NCBI GenBank assembly: GCA_005502925.1 | Contig: SCPD01000011.1 | Span: 62,001 to 126,000 of the forward strand | DNA length: 64,000 nucleotides | Direction: 5' to 3' | Source: Rhizobiales bacterium Y(2018) | Lineage (GTDB): Bacteria > Pseudomonadota > Alphaproteobacteria > Rhizobiales > Aestuariivirgaceae | In this document: positions 1-8,327 of the stretch, in pieces | Layout: each line of letters begins with the position of its first letter | Position numbering within the stretch: the first letter of the stretch is position 1 | Notes under the pieces: generated by a model | The model's database searches: none | What the model was told of the DNA's origin: nothing | What the model saw: the letters and a program-made list of their open reading frames with translations, nothing else | Made by a program: the position numbers and the translations under genes

Positions 1-232
1 GAACGGGATAACGGCGCTCCGGCTCGTGCGCATAACTCGCCGGGAGGCTCACAAAGACCTCATAGAGGCGACCCGATTGCGGATCGGGCACCGACCAGAC
101 CTGCGTGCCCTCGAGCGCATAAGCCCGCCCCTCTTCCGTCGCGGGCGCCGATCGCGCGATTGACGGGACGGCGATCAGCGTGAGGCCGATGACCATCGCA
201 GAAAGAAGCTTCGTGTCGCAAATGATACGCAT
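1..232 (-). CDS. Secreted serine esterase, N-terminal fragment (runs off left edge)
   Basis: Only the first 77 codons lie in the window. The ATG at 230-232 opens a hydrophobic export signal of about 27 residues ending near ARSA, so the product is probably periplasmic or secreted. The following stretch RLYEVFVSLPASYA and then RRYPV resembles the first strands of esterase D / Fes-IroE type hydrolases (PF00756), which normally continue YPVLYVLDG. The nucleophilic serine and the rest of the triad would lie outside the window, so activity cannot be judged. It lies 65 bp downstream of an SDR gene on the same strand. The family call rests on a short segment. Confidence 0.55.
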   Translation of the reverse strand, partial: MRIICDTKLLSAMVIGLTLIAVPSIARSAPATEEGRAYALEGTQVWSVPDPQSGRLYEVFVSLPASYAHEPERRYPV

Positions 233-297
233 AGGTCCCCGGAAATGAGTGAGCTGAACCGTCCCTGCGAACTCTCTCACGGCTGTCTGCGGTCGAT

Positions 298-1176
298 TTA
301 AGGCACCTTTACGCCACGCGACTCCACCGCCGGCACCGCGATTCGGCGCCAGGACGCCGCCACCTCCTCCGGGCTTGCCGCGCGGACCGCTTTCAGATCT
401 CGCGGATAGGCGACGCCTTCGGCTTCACTGAGGCGCGTGGCATGAAACTGCCCGTTGCTGGCGCGCAGAATCCACCCACCCTCCGAACACTCCCGGGAGA
501 CGAGATAGATTGCACCGGGCGCGATCTCGGCGGGTTTGAGCTCGTCGGGTTCCTCGGTGATACCCCACATCCGCGTCTTGGCCACCGGCGAGATCGCATT
601 GACGATGATGCCGTGCGGCGCGCCCTCATCGGCCAGCACATTGACGATGCCGACGGCGCCGATCTTCGCCGCCGCATAGGCGGCAAGGCCCGGCTGCACA
701 TATTGCGGATAGAGCGCACGATCTGATGTCGTCAGGAGGATACGGCCATAGTTCCGCGCCTTCATCGCCGGCCAGGCCGCCTGCGCCAGCCATAGCGGTG
801 ACTTGATGCCAAGCGCCAGCATCCGGTCGAGGAACATCTCGTCGAGCTCCTCGATGCGCTGATAGCCGACCCAGCCCGCATTATGGATCAGAATGTCCAG
901 GCGACCGTGCTTCCCCAGCACGCGGGCGACGAGCGCATGGCACTCGTCCCGCGTCCCGATACTGCCGCTTTCGCCGAAGGCCTTGCCGCCGGCCGCCTGC
1001 AGACCCGCCGCCGCGGCGCCCGCGACGGCTGGATCACTGCCTTGGCCGTCGGATCCAGCACCGACATCGTGGACGATGACCACGGCGCCACATTCGGCCA
1101 GATGCTGCGCGTAAGCGAAGCCGATGCCACGGCCGGCACCAGTGATGAGGGCCACCTGCCCGTCGAATCTGATCAT
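298..1176 (-). CDS. SDR family NAD(P)-dependent oxidoreductase
   Basis: A 292-residue classical short-chain dehydrogenase. The cofactor motif TGAGRGIG is at residues 12-19, the structural NAG at 99-101, and the catalytic set is Ser151, Tyr167 and Lys171 (YAAAK). The segment VHDVGAG after the second strand resembles 3-hydroxyacyl-CoA dehydrogenases of the MFE-2 type, which points to an acyl or hydroxyacyl substrate, but the substrate is not defined by sequence alone. About 45 C-terminal residues extend past the usual core. The start is supported by GAGGAAGAG just upstream of the ATG. It is followed on the same strand by the esterase fragment and preceded by rnk. Confidence 0.88.
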   Translation of the reverse strand: MIRFDGQVALITGAGRGIGFAYAQHLAECGAVVIVHDVGAGSDGQGSDPAVAGAAAAGLQAAGGKAFGESGSIGTRDECHALVARVLGKHGRLDILIHNAGWVGYQRIEELDEMFLDRMLALGIKSPLWLAQAAWPAMKARNYGRILLTTSDRALYPQYVQPGLAAYAAAKIGAVGIVNVLADEGAPHGIIVNAISPVAKTRMWGITEEPDELKPAEIAPGAIYLVSRECSEGGWILRASNGQFHATRLSEAEGVAYPRDLKAVRAASPEEVAASWRRIAVPAVESRGVKVP

Positions 1177-1197
1177 TTGCTCTTCCTCGTCTTGGGG

Positions 1198-1608
1198 TCA
1201 GACGCTTTCGGGAGCCTCGACCTCGAGAACGGTCAATTCATGTCGCTGGCCGTTCCGCGCCGTCCACAGGATCGACTGTCCGGGCGACAGCCCGATGAGC
1301 GCCGTTCCGACCGGCGTCAGGATCGACATCCTGCCTTGCGCGATATCGGCCTCGGGCGGGAAGACCAGGGAAACGGTACGTTCGAGCCCCTTCTCGTCCT
1401 TGAAGCGCAGGCGCGATCCCATGCGGATGACGCCTTGGGCGATCTTGTCGTCGGCGACGACACGCGCCCGCTCGAGCTCGCCGGCGAGGTCATCGGCCAG
1501 CGTCGCATCACGTTCGGCGATGGCATCGGCAAGCATGCTCAACCGGGCATGGTCGCTCGTCGAGATGCTGATTTCGGGCTTCTGGCGGGTGGTGGTGATG
1601 TCGGTCAT
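1198..1608 (-). CDS. rnk: Rnk, nucleoside diphosphate kinase regulator
   Basis: The 136-residue length equals that of E. coli Rnk. An N-terminal short coiled coil (about 10-50, ISTSDHARLSMLADAI) precedes a GreA/GreB-type C-terminal FKBP-like domain (about 55-130) with the typical run GRMSILTPVGTALIGLSPG. Rnk binds RNA polymerase near the secondary channel and was first found as a regulator of nucleoside diphosphate kinase levels; the mechanism in this organism is not known. It is probably its own transcription unit, 21 bp upstream of the SDR gene. The gap on its 5' side is over 300 bp. Confidence 0.85.
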   Translation of the reverse strand: MTDITTTRQKPEISISTSDHARLSMLADAIAERDATLADDLAGELERARVVADDKIAQGVIRMGSRLRFKDEKGLERTVSLVFPPEADIAQGRMSILTPVGTALIGLSPGQSILWTARNGQRHELTVLEVEAPESV

Positions 1609-1909
1609 GTCAAATAGGCCTATTACGCTTCCGCCCTGTTACGGCGCGGGAGTCCTGCAATTTGTTAGGGAAATGAGAGGTTGGCGGCGCCTTAGCGACG
1701 AGCGAGCGGATAAGACTCAAGCCCTGCCCCGCGACTCGGAGGTGCCAGGGGGCCGAGCCGGGGGTTAGATTCCCGCGATGGGGCAAGCCCCATAATGAAG
1801 ATGAGTCGTATTTCGCTGCAGTTTTTGCATGGCTCATAGTTGGGGGCGCCGCTCGCGATGTCAAGCGTAACCCGTCCGGGCCCGGTTAACAGTGTCGGGG
1901 CTTGCCCGA
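1609..1909. other. Intergenic region without a recognised gene
   Basis: About 300 bp between rnk and the promoter of the small secreted protein. It holds a perfect 16-bp hairpin at 1778-1793 (ATGGGGC, two-base loop, GCCCCAT), and a related GGGCTTGCCC stem occurs near 1898-1907. Short open frames here lack ribosome sites and do not resemble proteins. The promoter of rnk should lie within the first 100 bp, but no convincing -35/-10 pair was seen. Confidence 0.4.
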
Positions 1910-1938
1910 TTGACAGCGGGCCAGGGATGGAAAATATT
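1910..1938 (+). promoter_or_regulatory. Sigma-70-type promoter of the small secreted protein gene
   Basis: TTGACA at 1910-1915, a 17-bp spacer, and AATATT at 1933-1938 (4 of 6 matches to TATAAT). The predicted transcript starts about 35 bp before the ATG at 1979. The AGGAGG at about 1945-1950 lies too far from that ATG to serve it; the nearer GGAGGAGAG just upstream of 1979 is the ribosome site. Confidence 0.45.
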
Positions 1939-1978
1939 CCAAAAAGGAGGGGCAAATCAGCCCTTGGAGGAGAGACGG

Positions 1979-2278
1979 ATGATCAAGATGATGGTGGCGG
2001 CGGCCGGACTTGCGGTCGGTCTGATGATGATGCCCGTGGCGACGGCCCCTGCAAAGGCCGGTGTCAATATCGATATCAATATCAACGGCAAGAAGCGGAT
2101 CAGCTGTCGGCGCGGCGCGCGGATCGCCGAGAATTACGGTTACTTCCGCATTCGCGCCCGTGACTGCAGCGGCGGCACTTACAGCTATTTCGGCCGTCGC
2201 AATGGCAAGAGCTATATCATTTACGTCGACTCCAGGCGCGGCTACGTCTCCGATGTCCGCCGCGTCGGTTATTATTGA
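1979..2278 (+). CDS. Small secreted protein with one Cys pair, PepSY-like
   Basis: A 99-residue protein. The ATG at 1979 is chosen over upstream starts because GGAGGAGAG precedes it and a clean signal peptide follows (residues 1-27, cleavage after AKA). The mature part is basic and rich in Tyr, Arg and Gly, with only two cysteines, Cys43 and Cys63, which could form one disulfide. The end (IIYVDSRRGYVSDVRRVG) has the shape of a single PepSY/YpeB-like repeat seen in many small secreted proteins of Hyphomicrobiales. Function is unknown. It has its own promoter at 1910 and terminator at 2306. Confidence 0.75.
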   Translation: MIKMMVAAAGLAVGLMMMPVATAPAKAGVNIDININGKKRISCRRGARIAENYGYFRIRARDCSGGTYSYFGRRNGKSYIIYVDSRRGYVSDVRRVGYY

Positions 2279-2305
2279 TACGGCTCGGAAATCGCGGGCA
2301 TAAGC

Positions 2306-2337
2306 AAACAGCGGGCATTTGCCCGCTGTTTTCTTTT
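2306..2337 (+). terminator. Intrinsic terminator
   Basis: Arms AACAGCGGGCA and TGCCCGCTGTT form an 11-bp stem, followed directly by TTCTTTT. It lies 28 bp after the stop of the small secreted protein gene and closes that one-gene unit. Confidence 0.85.
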
Positions 2338-2429
2338 GGGTGGTGATTGATTGCCTTTTAATGGAATTGCGCCATTCTGTGACATATGAGCAACAGTGCG
2401 GACAATTCGACCGGCTTTACCTAGCGTAT

Positions 2430-2514
2430 CACTGGTGCAACAGGAAACTTTGAGGCGTAATCCGACTCATCACTCCTCCATGGAACTAAGGCCCTTCGGG
2501 GCCTTTTTCTTTGG
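2430..2514 (+). ncRNA. Candidate small RNA with an exposed CUCCUCC and its own terminator
   Basis: A strong terminator-like hairpin (AAGGCCC, TTCG loop, GGGCCTT, then TTTTTCTTT) lies at 2488-2514 on the plus strand, although the preceding plus-strand gene already ends at a good terminator at 2306-2337. The about 150 bp between have no convincing open frame but carry ACTCCTCC at about 2472-2479, an anti-Shine-Dalgarno sequence typical of rhizobial trans-acting small RNAs. No clear promoter could be fixed, so the 5' end given is arbitrary. It could instead be a second, read-through terminator. Confidence 0.3.
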
Positions 2515-2529
2515 CGGAGCTCAAACGGC

Positions 2530-3537
2530 CTAGCAAGCCAAGGCGGTCGCTTCTTGCTGCGTCGCCAAGCGCTCCTTCTCGTTTCCAGCTTTGGCGTAGA
2601 GCTCCTGAACCTTGCAGGCGTCACCGGTGCGATTGACTGCGGCGAGGATGCTTCCATGCGTGCGGTAATGGACTGCGGACCTGTAGTCGCTGTCCGGGAG
2701 CGTCGTCAGGCTCTTCTCGGAATAGCTCAGCGCCTCTTCAAAACGCTTGAGCGCGAGCAGTATTTGCGCCTGGGTGTCGTATAATGTCACCAGAAGCTGC
2801 GGGTTGTCGACGACTTCGGCAATCCGGATGCCCTTCTGGGCGGCCTCCAGAGCCTTGTCGTATCTGACGCTGCGCTTATACATCCAGGCCAGATTGTTAT
2901 AGGCGAAGGTCTTCAAATCGAGATTGGGCGGCGTCAGGGCTTCAGCACGCTTGACCGTTTCCTCGAGATAGTATTCGCCACGATCGAAATCCTTGTGATG
3001 CACATAGGCTATGCCCAGCCCCATCGATATTCGCGCCTCGGTTATCGGGTCCACATAATTCTGTCCCCTGAAGCTGCCCTGCACTTCCAGGAAGCGCTCG
3101 ATCGCCTCCTCATAACGTCCGCTCTCATCCAAAAGCGTGGCGAATGCGATGAGTAATTCCGCCCTGCTGTCCAGAAACATTGGGAATTCATTGTCGAAAT
3201 CGAACGCAAGGGCCGCGCGGTACTGCTTCTCCGCTGCGGCCACGTCGCCCAGCGACCGGTGATATAGATCAGCCAGGCTGCCATGCAGGGCGAACTGATA
3301 ACTGGGCTTGGCCAGCGCCTCGTTGGCCAGCCCGTCGAGCAGAATTCGTTCAGCGCCCACATAGTCCTTGGCTTGCCATTGCCTGGCATAGCCAGCCATG
3401 ACCTCCGAATAATCGGAGCGCGTAGGAGTCATGACGCTCCTGCGGTCCATCATTTGGCCAAAGACATATAACGCCGCAACGAGCAAGACGGCGATGACCC
3501 CCAGGGTCGCGAAAATGGAGATCAGCGCTCTCTTCAA
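2530..3537 (-). CDS. Membrane-anchored TPR protein
   Basis: 335 residues from a TTG start at 3535-3537 that has GGGGG 7-8 bp upstream. An ATG at 3627 would add 30 residues that do not look like a protein N-terminus, so it is not preferred. Residues about 5-27 form one membrane segment; the rest is a solenoid of five or six tetratricopeptide repeats (pairs such as SLGDVAAAEKQYRAALAF, SGRYEEAIERFLEV, YDKALEAAQKGIRIA). This predicts a periplasmic scaffold or binding protein. No enzymatic motif is present. The gene diverges from the lytic transglycosylase gene. Confidence 0.7.
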   Translation of the reverse strand: MKRALISIFATLGVIAVLLVAALYVFGQMMDRRSVMTPTRSDYSEVMAGYARQWQAKDYVGAERILLDGLANEALAKPSYQFALHGSLADLYHRSLGDVAAAEKQYRAALAFDFDNEFPMFLDSRAELLIAFATLLDESGRYEEAIERFLEVQGSFRGQNYVDPITEARISMGLGIAYVHHKDFDRGEYYLEETVKRAEALTPPNLDLKTFAYNNLAWMYKRSVRYDKALEAAQKGIRIAEVVDNPQLLVTLYDTQAQILLALKRFEEALSYSEKSLTTLPDSDYRSAVHYRTHGSILAAVNRTGDACKVQELYAKAGNEKERLATQQEATALAC

Positions 3538-3685
3538 AAGATTACCCCCGGCAGATTCGGCGCCGACGCTAATCCAGGGCGGCCGACAGATCGAGACTCT
3601 TTCCGGAGCGTCACCGGCGCGCCACATTGCTGAATCAGAGCTTAGCCGGTAAGTGTCAGATCAAATCAGCCACGGAGTTTCGACG

Positions 3686-4894
3686 GTGAAGCTTGTCCCC
3701 CTCTGCTTGTCCGCCTTGCTAGTCTTGGCCACGTCCACGGCCGCCTCGGCCGCCGACTGCCAGCCCACCTCCCCCTCCAAATTCCCGAGTTGGCTTTCGG
3801 GGGTCAAGAAGGAGGCCGCCGGCATGGGCATTTCGCGGCGCGGGCTCGCCGGCCTCGACGGCCTCACCTATGACCCCGCGGTCATCAAGCGGGACCGCTC
3901 ACAGAGCGTCTTCTCCCTCACTTTCCTCGAATTCCAGGCGCGCCTGATTTCCGCCGGTCGCATGAACAAGGGCGCCGCGCTCATCAAACAGCATGCGGCG
4001 ATCTTCAAGAAAGTGGAGCAGCGTTACGGCGTGCCGCCCTCGGTGATTACCGCCTTCTGGGGCCTCGAAACCGATTTCGGCGGTTATATGGGTGATTTCC
4101 ACACCATCCGCTCGCTCGCCACGCTCGCCTTCGATTGCCGGCGGCCTGAGAAGTTCCGCCCGCAGGTCTTTGCCGCCCTTCAGATTCTGGATCGCGGCGA
4201 TATGACCGAAGAGGATATGGTCGGCGCCTGGGCCGGCGAGATCGGCCAGGTGCAGTTCCTTCCCGCCGATTTTCTCGAGAGCGCCGTCGACGCTGATGGC
4301 GATGGCCGTGTCGACCTCAAGCGCAGCATTCCCGACATTCTGATGTCGACTGGTAGTCTTCTCGTCAATCACGGCTGGCAAGCCAACCAGCCGTGGCTGC
4401 AGGAAGTGAGCGTTCCCGAAGACATGCCATGGGATCAGGCCGATATCGCCATCCAGCACCCGCGGTCGCAATGGGCCAAATGGGGGGTGAAACTGGCATC
4501 CGGGAAGACCCTGAAGGCGGATAAGGCGGGAGCCTCGCTGCTGCTGCCCATGGGCCGCCATGGACCGGCTTTCCTGGCCTATCCGAATTTCACCAAAGTC
4601 TATCTCAAGTGGAACGAGTCGCTCATCTACTCGACGACGGCCGCCTATTTCGGCACCCGTCTCGCGGGCGCCCCGCCGGTCAGCAAGGGCAATGGTCCGG
4701 TCGACGCGCTCGACTACAACCAGATCATGGAATTGCAGAAGATCCTGTCCCGCATGGGGTATGACGTCGGCAAGATCGACGGCAAGCTGGGGGCGGCAAG
4801 CCGGGCCGCGGTCAAGGCGGTGCAGATCAAGCTCGGCCTGCCGGCCGATTCCTGGCCGACGACGGAATTCCTCGCCCGCTTGCGCAAGAGCTGA
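3686..4894 (+). CDS. Lytic murein transglycosylase, MltB family
   Basis: Cleaves peptidoglycan glycan strands with formation of 1,6-anhydromuramic acid. The GTG at 3686 is chosen because GGAG lies 8 bp upstream and the product then begins with a textbook signal peptide (residues 1-22); another GTG at 3653 adds 11 residues before it. The SLT_2 domain (about 30-320) has the catalytic Glu128 in WGLETDFG and the family motif AGEIGQVQFLP. The last about 65 residues are a PG_binding_1 domain (ELQKILSRMGYDVGKIDG). Unlike E. coli MltB there is no lipobox, so it is probably soluble in the periplasm. Confidence 0.9.
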   Translation: MKLVPLCLSALLVLATSTAASAADCQPTSPSKFPSWLSGVKKEAAGMGISRRGLAGLDGLTYDPAVIKRDRSQSVFSLTFLEFQARLISAGRMNKGAALIKQHAAIFKKVEQRYGVPPSVITAFWGLETDFGGYMGDFHTIRSLATLAFDCRRPEKFRPQVFAALQILDRGDMTEEDMVGAWAGEIGQVQFLPADFLESAVDADGDGRVDLKRSIPDILMSTGSLLVNHGWQANQPWLQEVSVPEDMPWDQADIAIQHPRSQWAKWGVKLASGKTLKADKAGASLLLPMGRHGPAFLAYPNFTKVYLKWNESLIYSTTAAYFGTRLAGAPPVSKGNGPVDALDYNQIMELQKILSRMGYDVGKIDGKLGAASRAAVKAVQIKLGLPADSWPTTEFLARLRKS

Positions 4895-4902
4895 AGGCAG
4901 CG

Positions 4903-5931
4903 ATGACGGAACGACGTGCCTCCGCCCAAGAGCTGGCGGCCTTTTCCTATGCGGTACTCACTTCGGCCGGCGCCGATCCGGACTCGGCCGAAGCGACGAC
5001 GGGCGCCATGCTGCATGCCTCGCTTCTGGGCGTCGACAGCCATGGCATCCGGCTCCTGCCGTTCTATGCCGACTGCCTGAGGGACGGCATCTGCAAGCCG
5101 AAACCCAAGATCACCGTGTCGCATCCACGCCGCAGCGCCGTGCTGGTCGATGCCGATGACGGGCTCGGCCATCTGCCCACCTATCGCGCCATGGACGAGG
5201 CGTGCGCCATTGCGCGCGACACCGGCATCGGTATGGGCGTGGTGATCAACTCGACCCATTTCGGCGCCGCCGGCGCCTATGCGCTCGCCGCCGCGAATGC
5301 CGGCTTCATCGGCTTCGTCACCTGTAATTCGGGCGCCTTCGTCGTGCCTTATGGCGGCAAAAGACCCATTCACGGCACGAGTCCGATCGCCATGGCGGCC
5401 CCGCTCGAGGGCCGCGATCCCTATTTCCTCGATATGGCGACGAGTTCCATCCCCTGGAACAAGGTGATGCGCTACCGCACCGAAGGGCTCGAGCTGCCTC
5501 CCGATGCGGCGCTCGACGCCGATGGACAATACACGCTGGACCCGAATACGGCGGTCTGCTTGGGCCCGGTCGGCGGCTCGGGCTTCGGCTACAAGGGTGC
5601 AGCGCTCGCCGGCCTGGCCGAGGTGCTGGGCGCCATGCTAACCGGCATGCGGCTCTCCATTGAGCAGGAAGGCGTCGTGCTCGCCGATACCAAGGTCGGC
5701 CATTTTGTTATGGCGATCGATCCATCGACCTTCGTTCCCCTGACTGTCTTCAACGAGCGCCATGCGGGCTATCTCGACGGCTTCAAGGCAGAACCTGGAA
5801 TCATGCCGGCCGGCGGGCCTGAATGGGCGAAGCGGATCGACCGCGAAGCCAAGGGCATACCCTTGGCCGACGGCCTCCATCGCGAGCTCGCCGACGCGGC
5901 AGACAAGGCGAAAGTGGCTTTTTCCCTCTAA
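4903..5931 (+). CDS. Malate/L-lactate dehydrogenase family oxidoreductase (Ldh2)
   Basis: 342 residues of the Ldh2/MDG1 superfamily of NAD(P)-dependent 2-oxoacid reductases (malate, ureidoglycolate, sulfolactate and Delta1-piperideine-2-carboxylate enzymes). The family motifs LGVDSHGIR (residues 42-50, with His47) and NSTHFGAAG (116-124, catalytic His119) are both intact, as is GSGFGYKG near 225. The exact substrate cannot be told from sequence. It starts 8 bp after the transglycosylase stop and may be cotranscribed with it and with the exporter that follows. Confidence 0.82.
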   Translation: MTERRASAQELAAFSYAVLTSAGADPDSAEATTGAMLHASLLGVDSHGIRLLPFYADCLRDGICKPKPKITVSHPRRSAVLVDADDGLGHLPTYRAMDEACAIARDTGIGMGVVINSTHFGAAGAYALAAANAGFIGFVTCNSGAFVVPYGGKRPIHGTSPIAMAAPLEGRDPYFLDMATSSIPWNKVMRYRTEGLELPPDAALDADGQYTLDPNTAVCLGPVGGSGFGYKGAALAGLAEVLGAMLTGMRLSIEQEGVVLADTKVGHFVMAIDPSTFVPLTVFNERHAGYLDGFKAEPGIMPAGGPEWAKRIDREAKGIPLADGLHRELADAADKAKVAFSL

Positions 5932-6013
5932 ATTCCGGCCATGCGCGGGCTGCATCCGGGGCCATCCGGATTGTACATTGGCTTGCACCTGCTCCCTGCC
6001 TATAGCTCGCCCA

Positions 6014-6910
6014 ATGAGCGTTGCGGGAGAGACAGCCGATCATCGGGACAATCACGCCGTGGGCATCCTCTGGATGCTCGTCACGGTGTTGTGCTTCACC
6101 TCCCTCGATACATTGGTCAAATACCTGCTCGAGACCTATTCGCTGGTCCAGGTCACCTGGGCGCGCTTCTTTTTCGCCACCATCGTCGCTGCCGTGGCGG
6201 CGGGCCCGAGCCTGCCCAGGGTGGTGAAGACCAAGGCACCGACTCTGCAGCTGACGCGCTCGCTGCTCCTTGCGCTGACCACCGCTCTGTTCAATGCCGG
6301 CATACGTATCGTGCCCCTGGCGACGGCGACGACCATCATGTTCCTCGCCCCCATCCTGGTCACCGTGCTGTCGGTTCCCTTGCTCAAGGAGCATGTGGGC
6401 CCGCGCCGCTGGTTCGGCGTGCTCGTCGGCTTCGTCGGCGCGCTTATCGTGGTCCGTCCTTGGGAAAGCCATGCCGGCCTGTTCATCAGCGGCGCCCTCT
6501 TCCTGCTGATCGCCGCCTTGCTCAATGCGAGCTACCAGATCACCACCCGCAAGGTGCGCCTCTTCGACGAGCCCTTGACCTCGATGTTCTACACCTCGGT
6601 GATCGGTGCGCTCGTCACTACGGTCTTCGTGCCGTGGCACTGGCAATGGCCGGGAGCGACCGATTGGCTGCTCCTCGTCGGCACCGGACTTCTCGGCGGC
6701 GTCGGCCACCTCTTCCTCATCCAGGCCTTCCGCCAGGCGCCCGCCTCCGTCGTCGCCCCCTTTTCCTATTCATCGCTGATCTGGGCCGCTCTGTTCGGCT
6801 GGCTGTTCTTCGCCGAATGGCCTGAATACTGGACATGGCTGGGTGCCGCCCTGATCATCGGTTCCGGCCTTTACATTTTCCATCGCGAAAGACAGCATAG
6901 GCACAACTGA
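6014..6910 (+). CDS. EamA/DMT-superfamily transporter
   Basis: 298 residues with ten predicted membrane helices in two EamA halves (about 18-150 and 165-290), the usual form of 10-TMS drug/metabolite exporters. The ATG at 6014 is chosen because the hydrophobic start GILWMLVTVLCF follows after a short polar tail; an upstream frame to 5762 overlaps the Ldh2 gene and is not protein-like. The substrate is unknown; members export amino acids, S-adenosylmethionine or metabolites. A paralogue is at 9266-10201. A class II aldolase-like gene follows after 22 bp. Confidence 0.85.
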   Translation: MSVAGETADHRDNHAVGILWMLVTVLCFTSLDTLVKYLLETYSLVQVTWARFFFATIVAAVAAGPSLPRVVKTKAPTLQLTRSLLLALTTALFNAGIRIVPLATATTIMFLAPILVTVLSVPLLKEHVGPRRWFGVLVGFVGALIVVRPWESHAGLFISGALFLLIAALLNASYQITTRKVRLFDEPLTSMFYTSVIGALVTTVFVPWHWQWPGATDWLLLVGTGLLGGVGHLFLIQAFRQAPASVVAPFSYSSLIWAALFGWLFFAEWPEYWTWLGAALIIGSGLYIFHRERQHRHN

Positions 6911-6932
6911 CAAATTCGGGAGAACGAACGCC

Positions 6933-7691
6933 ATGACTTCGGTGACCAAGCTCAAGACCAAAACGTCGGAAGAACAACAGCTGCGCATCGATCTGGCCGC
7001 GGTCTTCCGTCTGGCCGAGCATTTCAACTGGCATGAGGGCGTCGCCAATCATTTCAGCCTCGCCGTGTCGTCCGACGGCAAGCAGTTCCTGATGAACCCG
7101 AAATGGCGGCATTTCTCCGGCATCAAGGCTTCCGACCTCCTGCTCCTCGATGCCGACGACAAGGAGGCGATGAAGCGTCCCGATGCGCCGGATGAGACGG
7201 CGTGGTGCATTCACGGCCGCATGCACGCTCTGGTTCCGTCGGCGCGCTGCGTGCTGCATGTCCACCCGACCTATGCGACCGCGCTCGCCGGCCTCGCCGA
7301 TCCCGAGGTCAAGCCGATCGACCAGAACACCGCGCGCTTCTATAAGCGTATCGCTTATGATCTGGGCTATGAGGGCATGGCCAATTCGGATGCCGAGGGT
7401 AACCGCCTCGCCGGCCTCCTCGGCAATAACAAGACGATGATGATGGGTAATCACGGCGTGCTGATCGCCGCCGGTTCGGTCGCCGAAGCGTTCGACGAAC
7501 TCTATTATCTCGAGCGTGCCTGCCAGACGCTGATGATCGCTTATGCGAGCGGCCAGAAGCTCAATGTCATGAATGACAAGGTCGCCGAGCAGACGGCGCG
7601 CGACTGGGATCTTTATGCCGACTCGGCCTTCGCTCATTTCGCCGAGATGAAAAAGATCCTCGACCGCAAGGATCCGTCTTACGCCGACTGA
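6933..7691 (+). CDS. Class II aldolase/adducin family protein
   Basis: 252 residues of the zinc-dependent class II aldolase/adducin fold. Metal ligands are visible as the HVH pair at 109-111 and His174 in GNHG; a candidate catalytic Glu88 lies in DETAWCIHGRMH. Family members are fuculose- or ribulose-phosphate aldolases and epimerases, but many stand-alone bacterial copies have no known substrate. A ribosome site GGGAGAACG precedes the ATG. The Ldh2 gene, exporter and this gene run the same way with short gaps and may form one operon. Confidence 0.82.
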   Translation: MTSVTKLKTKTSEEQQLRIDLAAVFRLAEHFNWHEGVANHFSLAVSSDGKQFLMNPKWRHFSGIKASDLLLLDADDKEAMKRPDAPDETAWCIHGRMHALVPSARCVLHVHPTYATALAGLADPEVKPIDQNTARFYKRIAYDLGYEGMANSDAEGNRLAGLLGNNKTMMMGNHGVLIAAGSVAEAFDELYYLERACQTLMIAYASGQKLNVMNDKVAEQTARDWDLYADSAFAHFAEMKKILDRKDPSYAD

Positions 7692-7714
7692 CCTAACCGC
7701 CTGATCTGATGATC

Positions 7715-7751
7715 AAAAAACGCTGAATGGCGGACAACCGTCCATTCAGCG
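7715..7751 (-). terminator. Intrinsic terminator for the DUF2000 gene
   Basis: A long stem with arms CGCTGAATGG and CCATTCAGCG plus inner CGG/CCG at 7721-7751, followed on the minus strand by six T residues (7715-7720). It ends transcription coming from 7917-8327. On the plus strand the same hairpin has no T tract but may still slow polymerase behind the aldolase gene. Confidence 0.75.
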
Positions 7752-7822
7752 GTGGCTCAGCACATTGCGCCTATTCTGTGACAATCAATTGGGGGCCGAT
7801 TGTTTCAGGATAGGAGAACGCC

Positions 7823-7909
7823 ATGCGCCCTGTCGAAACCGCTTTCGCCGGTCTGTTGATCGTCACCGTCCTCACCACCGTTGTGAAGGTTGCCGTCATC
7901 CTGCTGTGA
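7823..7909 (+). CDS. 28-residue single-helix membrane peptide
   Basis: ATG at 7823 with the strong ribosome site GGATAGGAG 6 bp upstream, TGA at 7907-7909. The product is short and very hydrophobic: MRPVETAFAG, then a run of Leu, Val, Ile and Thr to the end, enough for one transmembrane helix. It lies between the minus-strand terminator at 7715 and the end of the convergent DUF2000 gene. Nothing is known of its function; the ribosome site and the unbroken helix are the support. A second short membrane peptide is found at 63189. Confidence 0.5.
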   Translation: MRPVETAFAGLLIVTVLTTVVKVAVILL

Positions 7910-7916
7910 GGGTGGG

Positions 7917-8327
7917 TCACGCATGCAGCTTCAGACCTTTGACGATCTTGTCGAGCGTTTTGCGCTCGGTATGGAGAGCTACCCCAGCAAGATCGAGCTT
8001 GTCGGTCGGAACATTCGCCACTGCGGCACGATTGTCGATATCGTTATAGGTCATGAACAGCTTCATCGTGTAGATCGACGGCACGACGCCACGCTCAGCC
8101 GCCCGTTTCAATACCCGCGTCAACGCCTCACCATCTGCCGAGAAGATGAGAATGGGCTGGCGCACCAGAGGCCCATAGGCAACGCCGCCGCCGTCCCGGT
8201 AGCGTTCGCCCACGATCTCGGGGTACACTCCGGCAAGGCCGCCGGCGAGAAAGGCGGTCACATTGAGTTTCTGCCATTGTGCGAGGCTCTCGCGCACCAC
8301 GATGGCGATCTTGGTATCGAATGTCAT
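7917..8327 (-). CDS. DUF2000 family protein
   Basis: 136 residues matching the DUF2000 pattern: TKIAIVVRE at the start, then WQKLNVTAFLAGG and a C-terminal TYNDIDNRAAVANV-type block. The fold resembles peptidyl-tRNA hydrolase II proteins, but no function is established. Its ATG (8325-8327) overlaps the likely ATG of the divergent AraC regulator by two bases, so the two promoters must lie inside each other's coding regions. The pairing with an AraC regulator is common and suggests control by it. Confidence 0.8.
   Translation of the reverse strand: MTFDTKIAIVVRESLAQWQKLNVTAFLAGGLAGVYPEIVGERYRDGGGVAYGPLVRQPILIFSADGEALTRVLKRAAERGVVPSIYTMKLFMTYNDIDNRAAVANVPTDKLDLAGVALHTERKTLDKIVKGLKLHA

Noticed and set aside
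1680-1800. tRNA-like T-arm (GGTTAGATTCC) in the gap after rnk
   Set aside because: Position 56 of the T loop is A and not the invariant C, the T stem does not pair properly, and no acceptor or anticodon stem could be drawn on either strand.
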